DNA from: Pseudomonadales bacterium | Lineage (GTDB): Bacteria > Pseudomonadota > Gammaproteobacteria > Pseudomonadales > Pseudohongiellaceae | Assembly (NCBI GenBank): GCA_023257655.1 | Contig: JALRBQ010000063.1 | Coordinates: 1-42,787, forward strand | Reading direction: 5' to 3' | DNA: 42,787 bases | Shown here: one piece after another, positions 16,993-24,724 of the stretch | Layout: each line of letters starts with the position of its first letter | Position numbering within the stretch: the first letter of the stretch is position 1 | Program-made: the position numbers and the translations under genes | The notes under the pieces: model-generated | Told to the model about the DNA's origin: nothing | The model's input: the letters and a program-made list of their open reading frames with translations, nothing else | Database searches by the model: none

Positions 16993-17583
16993 CTAGAATT
17001 GTTGGGTGAATCCTACCCTGCCGCTAAATGCGCCAGCTACTTTGACGATTCCTTCTTCTACGTAAAGAGGAAGCATCGCTAACGGCCGCGGAGCCGGACC
17101 GCCTACGACTTTCGCGCCATCATAGATATCAAACTGCGACTCATGACACGGGCACGCCATGCGCTGCCTCTCGTCATCCCAATTGATCACATCACAACCG
17201 GTATGGGTGCAAACGGCAGAATATGCGATGACTCCCTCGGCCGCGTTTATCCTGAATTCTTCAGTCAGTCGGGCGGGATCGATGCGAGTGATCATGACGC
17301 GATTTAATCGGGATCCGTCGCGCAACACGTTGGTTTCGGGGTCTCGCGCGAGCGCAGCAACCGGCTTCTGGTCGAGCGTCAGCAACTCAGGTCGGACTGT
17401 TTCCCCCGTATGCGGACCGTCTTCGAAAACGAGTGTATCGCCCGCTTGCGGACGCGCCCGATTGGGGGGCTGACCCAGCGCGGTTACCGGGACTGCGAGC
17501 CCCGTCGCGAGTCCCATCTTGCAAACGGTGCGTCGATTCAGCGTTGCGCCAATGCCTGGTTTGTTGGATTGCTCATCTGTCAT
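16993..17583 (-). CDS. Tat-exported Rieske [2Fe-2S] protein
   Basis: 196 residues. LNRRTVCKMGLATGLA is a twin-arginine-type signal. The cluster-binding motifs are CTHTGC (Cys125, His127, Cys130) and CPCHESQFD (Cys144, Cys146, His147), the form with the extra disulfide cysteines as in high-potential bc1-type Rieske proteins. GGPAPRPL is the conserved proline loop. No cytochrome b or c1 genes accompany it; its neighbour is the PQQ dehydrogenase at 15208. It therefore may carry electrons from that quinoprotein and is not likely to be part of a bc1 complex. The 120 bp upstream show no clear promoter. Confidence 0.9.
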   Translation of the reverse strand: MTDEQSNKPGIGATLNRRTVCKMGLATGLAVPVTALGQPPNRARPQAGDTLVFEDGPHTGETVRPELLTLDQKPVAALARDPETNVLRDGSRLNRVMITRIDPARLTEEFRINAAEGVIAYSAVCTHTGCDVINWDDERQRMACPCHESQFDIYDGAKVVGGPAPRPLAMLPLYVEEGIVKVAGAFSGRVGFTQQF

Positions 17584-17703
17584 GCTGTCTGCTCATTCCC
17601 CGTGCCTCTGATTCACGAACTACAGGGAAGGTAGCAGAGCACCGTGGTCGCTGCAATCTGCCACAAACCACAATCACGACGGCGAGCTCAACAACCAGGA
17701 TCG

Positions 17704-18486
17704 CTAGTCCAAAGGCGGGTAGAACTCGGCCAGGCGCAACTCGATGTCACTGCCCTCGAGTTCTGCCTCAAGGCGCTGCAGGGTCTGCTCGACCGAAAGC
17801 CCTTCTGGCAGGCCGGGTCCGACATAATCGGGCTGCAAGGCACGTCGCGCATAGTCCTGATCGTAATGGTAGGGATAGAGAATCCGGGGATTGATGAGTC
17901 GGGCACATTCGGCCACGGCAGCTGGTGTCATGCGACCAAGTGGAACATTCATAGGCAGAAAGGCAACATCGATATCTCGCAGTGCTTTAACCTCGTCCAC
18001 GCATTCTGTCACTCCAGCGAAATAGAATCGCAGACCGCCGAAGGTGACGACATATCCGTTTGCCTGACCCTTGGGATGAGAAGGCTCGCCAGGGATAATG
18101 TCATAGGCCGCAATCGCCTCTACCGTTACGCCAGCGACACGGATTGCTTCACCATTGTCGAGCACAATGCCCTCATCAATCTGGTCGGTTCCATTTGCCG
18201 CCATCACCAGCGGCGCGCCTGATTTTCGCAACTTGGCAATTGCAGACACATCCAGGTGGTGCCCTACATCATCTGTAATGAGCAAGAGATCTGCAGGTTT
18301 CGCCCCCGGTAAGCCCAGCCGGTTCCAGGGATCGATGTGAATAACCATGCCCTGATATTCGAGTTGTACGCTGGAATGAATGAGCGGTGTGACTTCGACA
18401 CTGCCGGACGTTCCGGTGACAATGTCTGCATGAATGGCACCCGGCAGTGCGAAGGCACAGATGAAACCACAAGCCCGTCTGAACAT
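17704..18486 (-). CDS. Exported metallo-beta-lactamase-fold protein with altered metal motif
   Basis: 260 residues with a signal peptide (cleavage near IHAD). The UlaG/YtnP-like fold is suggested by VQLEYQGMVIHIDPWNRLGLPGAKPADLLLIT and by FAGVTECVDEVKAL plus ILYPYHYDQ near the end. The metal motif normally reading HxHxDH is TDDVGHHLD, so the first two His are Asp and Val and the usual Asp is His. Other metal-site residues (Thr-Glu in GVTE, His in YPYHYD) remain partly recognisable. It might be a subfamily with a different metal set or a non-hydrolytic binder. It does not overlap its neighbours. Confidence 0.75.
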   Translation of the reverse strand: MFRRACGFICAFALPGAIHADIVTGTSGSVEVTPLIHSSVQLEYQGMVIHIDPWNRLGLPGAKPADLLLITDDVGHHLDVSAIAKLRKSGAPLVMAANGTDQIDEGIVLDNGEAIRVAGVTVEAIAAYDIIPGEPSHPKGQANGYVVTFGGLRFYFAGVTECVDEVKALRDIDVAFLPMNVPLGRMTPAAVAECARLINPRILYPYHYDQDYARRALQPDYVGPGLPEGLSVEQTLQRLEAELEGSDIELRLAEFYPPLD

Positions 18487-18595
18487 GGGTGTTTTGCCTC
18501 TTGTTCTTTTACTGGAGCAGGCACGTTACCAGAAAATACATTCCGAATTCATCCCCAGCGTGTGGAATAGCGGCATTTCGCGAATTCTGAGAGCT

Positions 18596-19162
18596 TCAAG
18601 CCTTGTCGTAAGCTGCTCTTAACCAAGCCAGCAACTCCGCGTCCACTTCCCCGATAGCCTCGATCCTGACCCGATGACTGACCATCGCATTGAAACTGCC
18701 TGACGGCTCCAATCTGCCCTTGGCGTTGATAGCAGCCAGATTTATGCCGGCATCAATTCGGGTCTTCGTCGACGGTTGAATCAACCCAAACTGCTTCGAG
18801 CGACGCAAACTAACGTAGCTCTTCTTCGGCGCAATGACGACGTCTTTCCCGAATTTTCCAATTTTTGCAATCAAGCTGTTATAGATCGGTAGTAATGCCA
18901 CCTTCTCGCCTGCGTACTGAGCCTGAACAAGCGCGTCGTCCTCCGCTACTTGTGGAGCCCGGAAACGCAGGGCGATGAGATTGGCATAGCCGTGGGAGAC
19001 TCCGGCATCGCCTTTCAAGAATTTCATGATCTCACCGTGCTTTGAGTCTGCAGAAAAGCCCTGCTTGTTCAGCAAGGCATGCCAGACATCCAGAGACTTG
19101 CCGGTATTCTTCGCCAGATTGGCTACCATGCTATCGGCGGCAGTTGTTACGGAATCGTTCAT
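18596..19162 (-). CDS. DUF4287 / DUF5655-type protein
   Basis: 188 residues, no signal peptide. The N-terminal part NTGKSLDVWHALL...KHGEIMKFLKGDAGVSHGYANLIAL matches the DUF4287 domain. The C-terminal half with KKSYVSLRRSKQFGLIQPSTKTRIDAGI matches DUF5655, a domain of unknown function found fused to it. The ATG overlaps the stop of the SRPBCC gene by four bases (ATGA), so it is the third gene of the arsR operon. Biochemical role not known. Confidence 0.8.
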   Translation of the reverse strand: MNDSVTTAADSMVANLAKNTGKSLDVWHALLNKQGFSADSKHGEIMKFLKGDAGVSHGYANLIALRFRAPQVAEDDALVQAQYAGEKVALLPIYNSLIAKIGKFGKDVVIAPKKSYVSLRRSKQFGLIQPSTKTRIDAGINLAAINAKGRLEPSGSFNAMVSHRVRIEAIGEVDAELLAWLRAAYDKA

Positions 19163-19722
19163 CGCGGAGTTACCTCGCCTGATTCGGATCGGGTGTGCTG
19201 CGGGCTGCTGGCTACATCCACCAGCGGCCAGTGTTCCACCTTGCAGCGTTCCGGAGTAAAGCGCTCCGTCACGCCGATGATGCGATGCAGTACGCGCATC
19301 CCGAAGGGCGGTTTGCCGTTCTCCACGATGCCCTTGAGGCTCTTGACGATCATCTCGCCACCACTGGTCATCTGCTTCGCGGTCTTCGAGCCTTCGACAA
19401 GGTCCTCCGAGATCAGGGTGAACTCGACCCCGCCTGCCACTTCACGCAGTTTGTAGGTGACCTTGCAATACGGATCGTCATAACTCGTAAACTTGAACGT
19501 GTGGGAGAACAGGTATGGCGGTTCGATGGCGAGGACTTCACCAACTACTCCGACATATTTGTTGCTGATTGAACGCATCTGGATCATGGCCCCGGGACGC
19601 AGGCCTGTCGTGTGCATGACATTGTTGAAGAAGCACTTCTGCGCCTCTCCTGTCTTGGTGATTTCACGCCAGACAGCGTCGATGGTTCCGGCGATAAAGA
19701 TCGTGGAAATTGCCTTAGTCAT
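19159..19722 (-). CDS. SRPBCC (AHSA1/START-like) protein
   Basis: 187 residues from the ATG at 19722, preceded by GGGGTG six bases away; a GTG nine bases upstream is less likely. STIFIAGTIDAVWREITKTGEAQKCFFN and PYLFSHTFKFT...CKVTYKLREVAGGVEFTLI are typical of AHSA1-like SRPBCC proteins, a helix-grip fold with a hydrophobic pocket. The start lies inside the arsR 3' end (8-base overlap). Small ArsR-regulator plus SRPBCC pairs are common; the ligand is generally unknown. Confidence 0.85.
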   Translation of the reverse strand: MTKAISTIFIAGTIDAVWREITKTGEAQKCFFNNVMHTTGLRPGAMIQMRSISNKYVGVVGEVLAIEPPYLFSHTFKFTSYDDPYCKVTYKLREVAGGVEFTLISEDLVEGSKTAKQMTSGGEMIVKSLKGIVENGKPPFGMRVLHRIIGVTERFTPERCKVEHWPLVDVASSPQHTRSESGEVTPR

Positions 19723-20050
19723 TATTTTCACCCCGCTCTACGCGGTATTTGATATCGGCCAGTTGGCCTCCCCAGAAAGCGCCGTATTCATCCGTCCAGC
19801 GATCGTAAATTAGCTGGATAGGCACACTGTTCAGATAAAGATGACGACTGCGACCTACTTTCTCATGCAGCAAGAGCTTGCAGTCGTACAACACATTGAG
19901 GTGCCGCATGATCGCCACCCGACTTGTATCGAAGTGCTTGACCACGCTGCTGACAGTGCATCCCGGATCGGCTTTCACCAGGTCCAGTATCTTGCGGCGA
20001 TCAGCGTTGGCCAGTGCCTGCAACACGGCATCGATCTCGGTGGTTTCCAT
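19715..20050 (-). CDS. ArsR-family winged-helix repressor
   Basis: 111 residues. The winged helix-turn-helix spans about 15-75: ANADRRKILDLVKADPGCTVSSVVKHFDTSRVAIMRHLNVL, with the recognition helix at SRVAIMRHLNVL. No Cys-rich metal site (such as CVC) is present; the only cysteines are at about 31 and 57, so it is probably not an arsenic or zinc sensor. It heads a three-gene operon with overlapping genes. Two palindromes immediately upstream (20079-20110) are probable operators for autorepression. Confidence 0.88.
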   Translation of the reverse strand: METTEIDAVLQALANADRRKILDLVKADPGCTVSSVVKHFDTSRVAIMRHLNVLYDCKLLLHEKVGRSRHLYLNSVPIQLIYDRWTDEYGAFWGGQLADIKYRVERGENND

Positions 20051-20078
20051 GGGCTCTCGGTTCCGGAGAGGATAAAAT

Positions 20079-20110
20079 GTAACAAAATAGTTACGTAATG
20101 AAATGGTTAC
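20079..20110. promoter_or_regulatory. Tandem 16-bp palindromic operators upstream of arsR
   Basis: GTAACAAAATAGTTAC (20079-20094) and GTAATGAAATGGTTAC (20095-20110) abut exactly. They match at 13 of 16 positions, and both have the form GTAA(C/T)-N6-GTTAC; the arms of the first are fully complementary. They lie 29-60 bp upstream of the arsR start, in the expected promoter zone. Confidence 0.75.
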
Positions 20111-20154
20111 CTATTGCGGCCCAGCTGTCAAGCTCTGGCGTGTTCTGTCAGCGC

Positions 20155-20186
20155 GGGGCGCGATCGCCCCGATCGCTGCGGTTTTT
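20155..20186 (+). terminator. GC-rich alternative hairpins before a T-run
   Basis: GGGGCG-CGAT-CGCCCC (20155-20170) and GCGATC-GCCCC-GATCGC (20160-20176) are mutually exclusive perfect stems; TTTTT follows at 20182-20186. No plus-strand gene ends here. On the minus strand, downstream of the quinoprotein gene, there is no T-run. Confidence 0.35.
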
Positions 20187-20204
20187 CGATGTAATTTCAG
20201 ATAG

Positions 20205-22271
20205 TTAGGGAAGCTTGTAAGCGCGCAGTTCGCCCGAATAGCCGCTGCCGCTGACCGCGATCACGAGATATTGCTGGTCCGCAACACGATACGTCATCGG
20301 CGAACCCGACTGCGGCGCCGGTAGTTCCAGGGCGCCTACTTCGCTGCCCGTAGCTTTGTCATAGGCACGCAGATACGCCACCGTGGCTCCGGCGGCATTC
20401 GTGGTTGTCTCGCCCTCTCCGGCGATCAACAGGGCGCCAGTCACGAGCGTGCCGACCGAGGCATTCTGCCCGGTACGCGGCAGTGTCAGTCCCTGTAACA
20501 AAGGGTGATTACGGACTGCATCGGGGGTCTCCCCGTGAGGGATCTGCCAGCGAATCGTCCCGGCATTCATGTCGATTGCGGTGATCACACCGTAAGGAGG
20601 CTTCAACAACGGCAGGCCCTCTACCCGCAGCCCGACCGGAGGGCGGCCGCGACTGGATTGGGGGCGCTGTGCCTGTGCCGCCTCGAATTCCGTGCGACCG
20701 CCACCGGCAGACGAACCTGCACCGCCCGACGTCCGGGGCCCGGTCGCGGCATTGCCCTGGATATAAGCCATGTCGGACTGCCCTGGATACGGTGGCACAA
20801 GCCCAAGACTCGCCACCGAGCTGTTGGAGGAGACATACAGCGTGTTCGTCTCCGGGTCGTAAGACCCGCCTGGCCAGTTCGTCCCACCGCCGGTAGCGGG
20901 TGCCATCAGGGTCCCGAGGGGGCCATCGATCTGGCTGACGACCGGCGGTGTGAAGATAGGGCCCAGCTTGTGCCAGCTCGCCAGTTCGAGTGCCGCCGCG
21001 CGCAAGGCCGGAGTGAAGTCGATGAGGTCCGCCTCTGTCGTACCCTGCCGGTCATAGGCTGGCGGTTTGGTCGGGATCGGCTGAGTTGGCGAGTACCACT
21101 CGCCGGGTACCTCACCGATCTCGACCGGACGTTCCTCTATCGGCCACACCGGTTCACCGGTGACGCGATCGAAGACATAAAGCGATGCCTGCTTCGTCGG
21201 TTGCGCCACCGCCTTGATCGGACGACCATCGACGATAATGTCGAGCAGGATCGGGGCACAGGGAATATCATGATCCCAGATACCATGATGCACGAGCTGG
21301 TAGTGCCACTTGCGCTCTCCTGTGTGCAAGTCCACGGCCACGAGGGAGTCGGCAAACAGGTTATTGCCGGGCCGATATGCGCCGTAATAGTCTCCCGTCG
21401 CCGCCTCAACGGGCAGATACACCGTTTCCAGTTCGGGATCGATTGAAATCTGGGCCCACACGCCGGTGTTACCGGTATAGCTCGCCGAGTCGCCCAGCCA
21501 GGTCTCGTTGCCATATTCCCCCGGCATGGGAATCGTGTGGAAAATCCACAGCCGTTCGCCCGTGCGCACGTCGAAACCACGCACATAGCCCTTCACGTTC
21601 TCGCGACTGCGGGGATTGCCACCGGTACTGTGCGCGGCGCCGATGACGACCACATCTTTTGCGATAGCCGGTGTCGAGTGCAGACCGATGTCACTGGTGA
21701 TGAGATCCATGACCTGATCATCGTTCTGTTTCAGGTCAACGATGCCATCTTCGCCGAATCCTGGGATGCGCTGCCCCGTCCGCGCATCGAGGGCCACTAG
21801 CTGGTAACCCGGTGTCACGTACAGGATGCGTTTGTCGTCACCCTCTTCCCAATAAGAGAGCCCGCGTCCGGATAGTTGCCGTGGCGCCGCCTCGGCTCTG
21901 GCCCCCTCTTCCAGTCGGTGCATCCATAACAGTTCACCGTTGGTTGCGTCGAGTGCTATTACCGCCCGGCGCGAACCGCCAGTGGAATACAACACACCAT
22001 CAATCATCAGTGGTGTCGATTGGAACCGGTATTCCGGCGTCGGCCCTAAGTTGTCAGTCTTGAAACTCCAGGCCAGTTCCAGTGAATCGAAATTGCTGGC
22101 ATCGATCTGCCGCAGAGGGGAGTAACGCGTGTGACCGAGGTCACCGCCATAGCTGGACCATTCGCCATCTTGTGCGCCCTGCTGCGCCAGAACGGTGGGA
22201 CCGACCAAGGCGATTACAGCCAAGGGCAAACAGCACTGGCGCATGCGGAGGACGATCGTTCTTATTCTCAT
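20205..22271 (-). CDS. PQQ-dependent dehydrogenase, glucose-dehydrogenase-like, exported
   Basis: 688 residues from the ATG at 22271, preceded by AGGAG; this start gives a signal peptide (LAVIALVGPTVLAQQ). The propeller follows the membrane glucose dehydrogenase pattern: WSSYGGDLGHTRYSPLRQI, LHSTPAIAKDVVVIG and VHHGIWDHDIPCAPIL, with the catalytic Asp333. Unlike membrane GDH it lacks the five N-terminal membrane helices. A low-complexity insert rich in Gly, Ser, Ala and Arg lies at about 555-600. Asp335 follows in D-x-D form, but that is usual in GDH-type enzymes and is not by itself a lanthanide sign. The 221-bp spacer to the divergent gene at 22493 should hold both promoters; none is clear. 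Confidence 0.88.
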   Translation of the reverse strand: MRIRTIVLRMRQCCLPLAVIALVGPTVLAQQGAQDGEWSSYGGDLGHTRYSPLRQIDASNFDSLELAWSFKTDNLGPTPEYRFQSTPLMIDGVLYSTGGSRRAVIALDATNGELLWMHRLEEGARAEAAPRQLSGRGLSYWEEGDDKRILYVTPGYQLVALDARTGQRIPGFGEDGIVDLKQNDDQVMDLITSDIGLHSTPAIAKDVVVIGAAHSTGGNPRSRENVKGYVRGFDVRTGERLWIFHTIPMPGEYGNETWLGDSASYTGNTGVWAQISIDPELETVYLPVEAATGDYYGAYRPGNNLFADSLVAVDLHTGERKWHYQLVHHGIWDHDIPCAPILLDIIVDGRPIKAVAQPTKQASLYVFDRVTGEPVWPIEERPVEIGEVPGEWYSPTQPIPTKPPAYDRQGTTEADLIDFTPALRAAALELASWHKLGPIFTPPVVSQIDGPLGTLMAPATGGGTNWPGGSYDPETNTLYVSSNSSVASLGLVPPYPGQSDMAYIQGNAATGPRTSGGAGSSAGGGRTEFEAAQAQRPQSSRGRPPVGLRVEGLPLLKPPYGVITAIDMNAGTIRWQIPHGETPDAVRNHPLLQGLTLPRTGQNASVGTLVTGALLIAGEGETTTNAAGATVAYLRAYDKATGSEVGALELPAPQSGSPMTYRVADQQYLVIAVSGSGYSGELRAYKLP

Positions 22272-22492
22272 TAGCGTCAACTCCTGACGGATTGCGGCGT
22301 CGGACCGGGAACCGGGTTCGAGTCTAGCACAATTGTACAAGCACTTAATGCTGCCATCAGGAGAGACAAGTACCCGGGTATCGAGTACCATCGGTCTGTC
22401 AGGCGCTGGCAGTCCTCACCGCATTCAACGCGGTACCTGCTAACAAATACAAAAACACCCGCACAAAAAAGAGCTCAAAAAAGGCCGGTGCT

Positions 22493-23338
22493 ATGGGAAC
22501 TCGATTAACGCGTGTCACTCTGAGTCTGCTGCTACTGGTGATAGCAGCCACCCAACCTGGTCCTGGCAAGGCCCAACAAATTCAGTTATCCCAGCAAACA
22601 TGGTCTGCCGAAGTAATTCGTCCCCGAGGACAACCTGTCGTCCCACTTTTTGACGGCTGGTTCCCGAATGAGGATGGCACACGGACCCTGTGTTTCAGTT
22701 ATTTCAACCTTAACACCGAACAGAGTCTGTCGATTGCTCCTGGACCCGATAACTACCTGAGTGATGACCGTTTCCCGGCCATGTTGCCCTCGCACTTCGA
22801 TCCGTTGCCGCCGGCCTATCGTCACAAGTTCTGCGTGTTTACAATTACCGTTCCCGCCAGCTTCGGTCGCGATGAAACGATTGAATGGCACCTAAGCAGT
22901 GCGGGTCAGGCATTGAGCGTGCCAGGGCATATCAAACCGGCCTTTGTCCTCGATGAGCCTGCCGCCGACGGCCGCGGGGACATTGCTCCTCTCGTCAAAC
23001 TCAGCCCGATGGATGTCGGTGTCAGGGGCCGCCGGGGCCTGATCGCCGCATCGACTCTGCACGGCAAGGTGGGGCAGGCTGTCGCGCTCAGCGCACTGGT
23101 TGAGCATCCCGATCCCGAGGTCTGGATTGGCTGGGCCAAGCACAGTGGACCGGGCGCCGTGCACTTCAGTGCGCTGGAATATATGACCCCCACGCACGGC
23201 ACCGCTTTTTCCACCGAGGCCACCTTTGATGCCCCGGGGACCTACCTGATTCGATTGCAGACGATCGATGATGTCGCCGCGTTCGAATTTTATTGTTGTC
23301 ACACCAATGTCTATTTCCCCGTGGAGATAAGCGACTAG
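22493..23338 (+). CDS. Secreted protein of unknown function (GWFPNEDGT...CCHTN type)
   Basis: 281 residues with a signal peptide ending near GKAQQ. Recognisable patches are PLFDGWFPNEDGTRTLCFSYFNLN near 52, a central WIGWAKHSGPG and a C-terminal FDAPGTYLIRLQTIDDVAAFEFYCCHTN. The C-terminal 80 residues look like an Ig-like or PKD-like beta-sandwich. Similar proteins with the same motif set seem to accompany cytochrome and copper-monooxygenase-like genes in other bacteria (from memory). It is the first gene of a plus-strand cluster (17 bp to the next gene). Function unknown. Confidence 0.7.
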   Translation: MGTRLTRVTLSLLLLVIAATQPGPGKAQQIQLSQQTWSAEVIRPRGQPVVPLFDGWFPNEDGTRTLCFSYFNLNTEQSLSIAPGPDNYLSDDRFPAMLPSHFDPLPPAYRHKFCVFTITVPASFGRDETIEWHLSSAGQALSVPGHIKPAFVLDEPAADGRGDIAPLVKLSPMDVGVRGRRGLIAASTLHGKVGQAVALSALVEHPDPEVWIGWAKHSGPGAVHFSALEYMTPTHGTAFSTEATFDAPGTYLIRLQTIDDVAAFEFYCCHTNVYFPVEISD

Positions 23339-23355
23339 CGCAACAGGAGACTGAT

Positions 23356-24723
23356 ATGAAATCGCCTCAGCCTGAATTGCAGAACCGTGATTTGCAACAG
23401 CGTGATTTACTGCCTCATCTTTTCCTGCCAGCCCTGCTGCTGGGTTGTCTGGTGACAGGCGGTATGGCCACGGCCCAGGAGCCATTAACGTATTCGCGGG
23501 ATATCGCGCCCATCCTGCAAGAAAAGTGTGTGACCTGCCATAACCCGGAGGGCATCGGTCCAATGGCGCTCATGACCTATCCCCAGGTGCGCCCGTTTGC
23601 GCCTTTGATCAAGGATCGCACGACCAAGCGCATCATGCCGCCGTGGCACATCGATCCCACGACCGGCATCCAGCAATTCAAGAATGACGCCTCGCTTAGC
23701 GAAGCGCAGATCGCGATGATCGCCGCCTGGGTCGACGCCGGGGCACCCGAAGGTAATCCGGCCGATCTGCCCCCACCCGTCACGATTCCCAGCGGCAGTG
23801 CCTGGCAGCTGAGCGATCAGCTGGGACCACCGGACCTGATTATCAAATCAGCGCCCTATGACGTCATCGCCAATGGGCAAGACCAATGGTGGTCGCCAAC
23901 GGTGGCGTTCAAGGGGCTCGATCATGAGCGCTGGCTGCGTGCAGCTGAATTCAAACCTTCTTACCCACTGGGCAAGAAAGTCGTGCATCACGGCCATGCG
24001 GTATTGGTCCCTGAAGGCGAACGCCGACAGGTCGCCCTCGCCCGCTACGGAGTTGGCAAGTCCTGGGAAATCTATCCCGAGGGCACCGGTATGCGCGTAC
24101 CACCCAATGGTCGCATCGAGTGGAATCTGCACTACTTCCCCGTGGGAGCCGAGGGAGATGGCGACGTCGTCGAAGTAGGCCTGTGGTTCTATCCCGAAGG
24201 TGAGCAGCCAGAGCTCGAGACGGTGGGCGAAGCCATGTTCCGCGTTGACGGACGCAATGGCATGGCGCGCGGTCAGGACATCCTGATCCCGCCGAACAGC
24301 TATCAGGTGCTGCAAGGCGATTACGTGCTGGAGTCAGCCGCTGTCATCCACAGCTATCGTCCCCATTTGCACATGCGTGGCAAGGTGATGTCGATGGAAG
24401 CAATCTACCCGGATGGGCACAAGGAAGTTCTTAGCCAGGTCGACAAGTACAATCACAACTGGCAGATCTCCTATCTCTATGCGGACGAGGCGAAGCCCCT
24501 GTTGCCAAAGGGCACGGTTCTCAAATTCACCTCTGTCTTCGACAATACTGCGAATAACCCGATCAATCCTGATCCGAATCAATGGGTTGTTTTCGGTCGT
24601 CGCGGTGTGGATGAAATGAGCCATGCCTGGGTCGGGATCACCTACCTTAACGAGGAACAGTTTGCCCGAGCCAGTGCCGAGCGCGCCGCTGCCCAGACCA
24701 CACTCAGCGTAAGGCAGGAATGA
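23356..24723 (+). CDS. Cytochrome c fused to copper type II monooxygenase-like domain
   Basis: 455 residues from the ATG at 23356, preceded by AGGAG. A signal peptide ends near ATAQE. The haem site CVTCH is at 58-62, in a short cytochrome domain ending near PEGNPADLP (about 138). The C-terminal part resembles the ascorbate-dependent copper type II monooxygenase fold, with candidate copper ligands HHGH (211-214), NLHY (His259) and HLHMRGK (337-339). Whether all CuA and CuB ligands are present cannot be settled by eye. The next gene, a cytochrome-PQQ dehydrogenase, starts 1 bp after the stop, so the two are coupled. Confidence 0.8.
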   Translation: MKSPQPELQNRDLQQRDLLPHLFLPALLLGCLVTGGMATAQEPLTYSRDIAPILQEKCVTCHNPEGIGPMALMTYPQVRPFAPLIKDRTTKRIMPPWHIDPTTGIQQFKNDASLSEAQIAMIAAWVDAGAPEGNPADLPPPVTIPSGSAWQLSDQLGPPDLIIKSAPYDVIANGQDQWWSPTVAFKGLDHERWLRAAEFKPSYPLGKKVVHHGHAVLVPEGERRQVALARYGVGKSWEIYPEGTGMRVPPNGRIEWNLHYFPVGAEGDGDVVEVGLWFYPEGEQPELETVGEAMFRVDGRNGMARGQDILIPPNSYQVLQGDYVLESAAVIHSYRPHLHMRGKVMSMEAIYPDGHKEVLSQVDKYNHNWQISYLYADEAKPLLPKGTVLKFTSVFDNTANNPINPDPNQWVVFGRRGVDEMSHAWVGITYLNEEQFARASAERAAAQTTLSVRQE

Positions 24724-24724
24724 C

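Noticed and set aside
20155-20186. Definite terminator of a plus-strand transcript
   Set aside because: There is no plus-strand gene upstream; kept only as a low-confidence structure.
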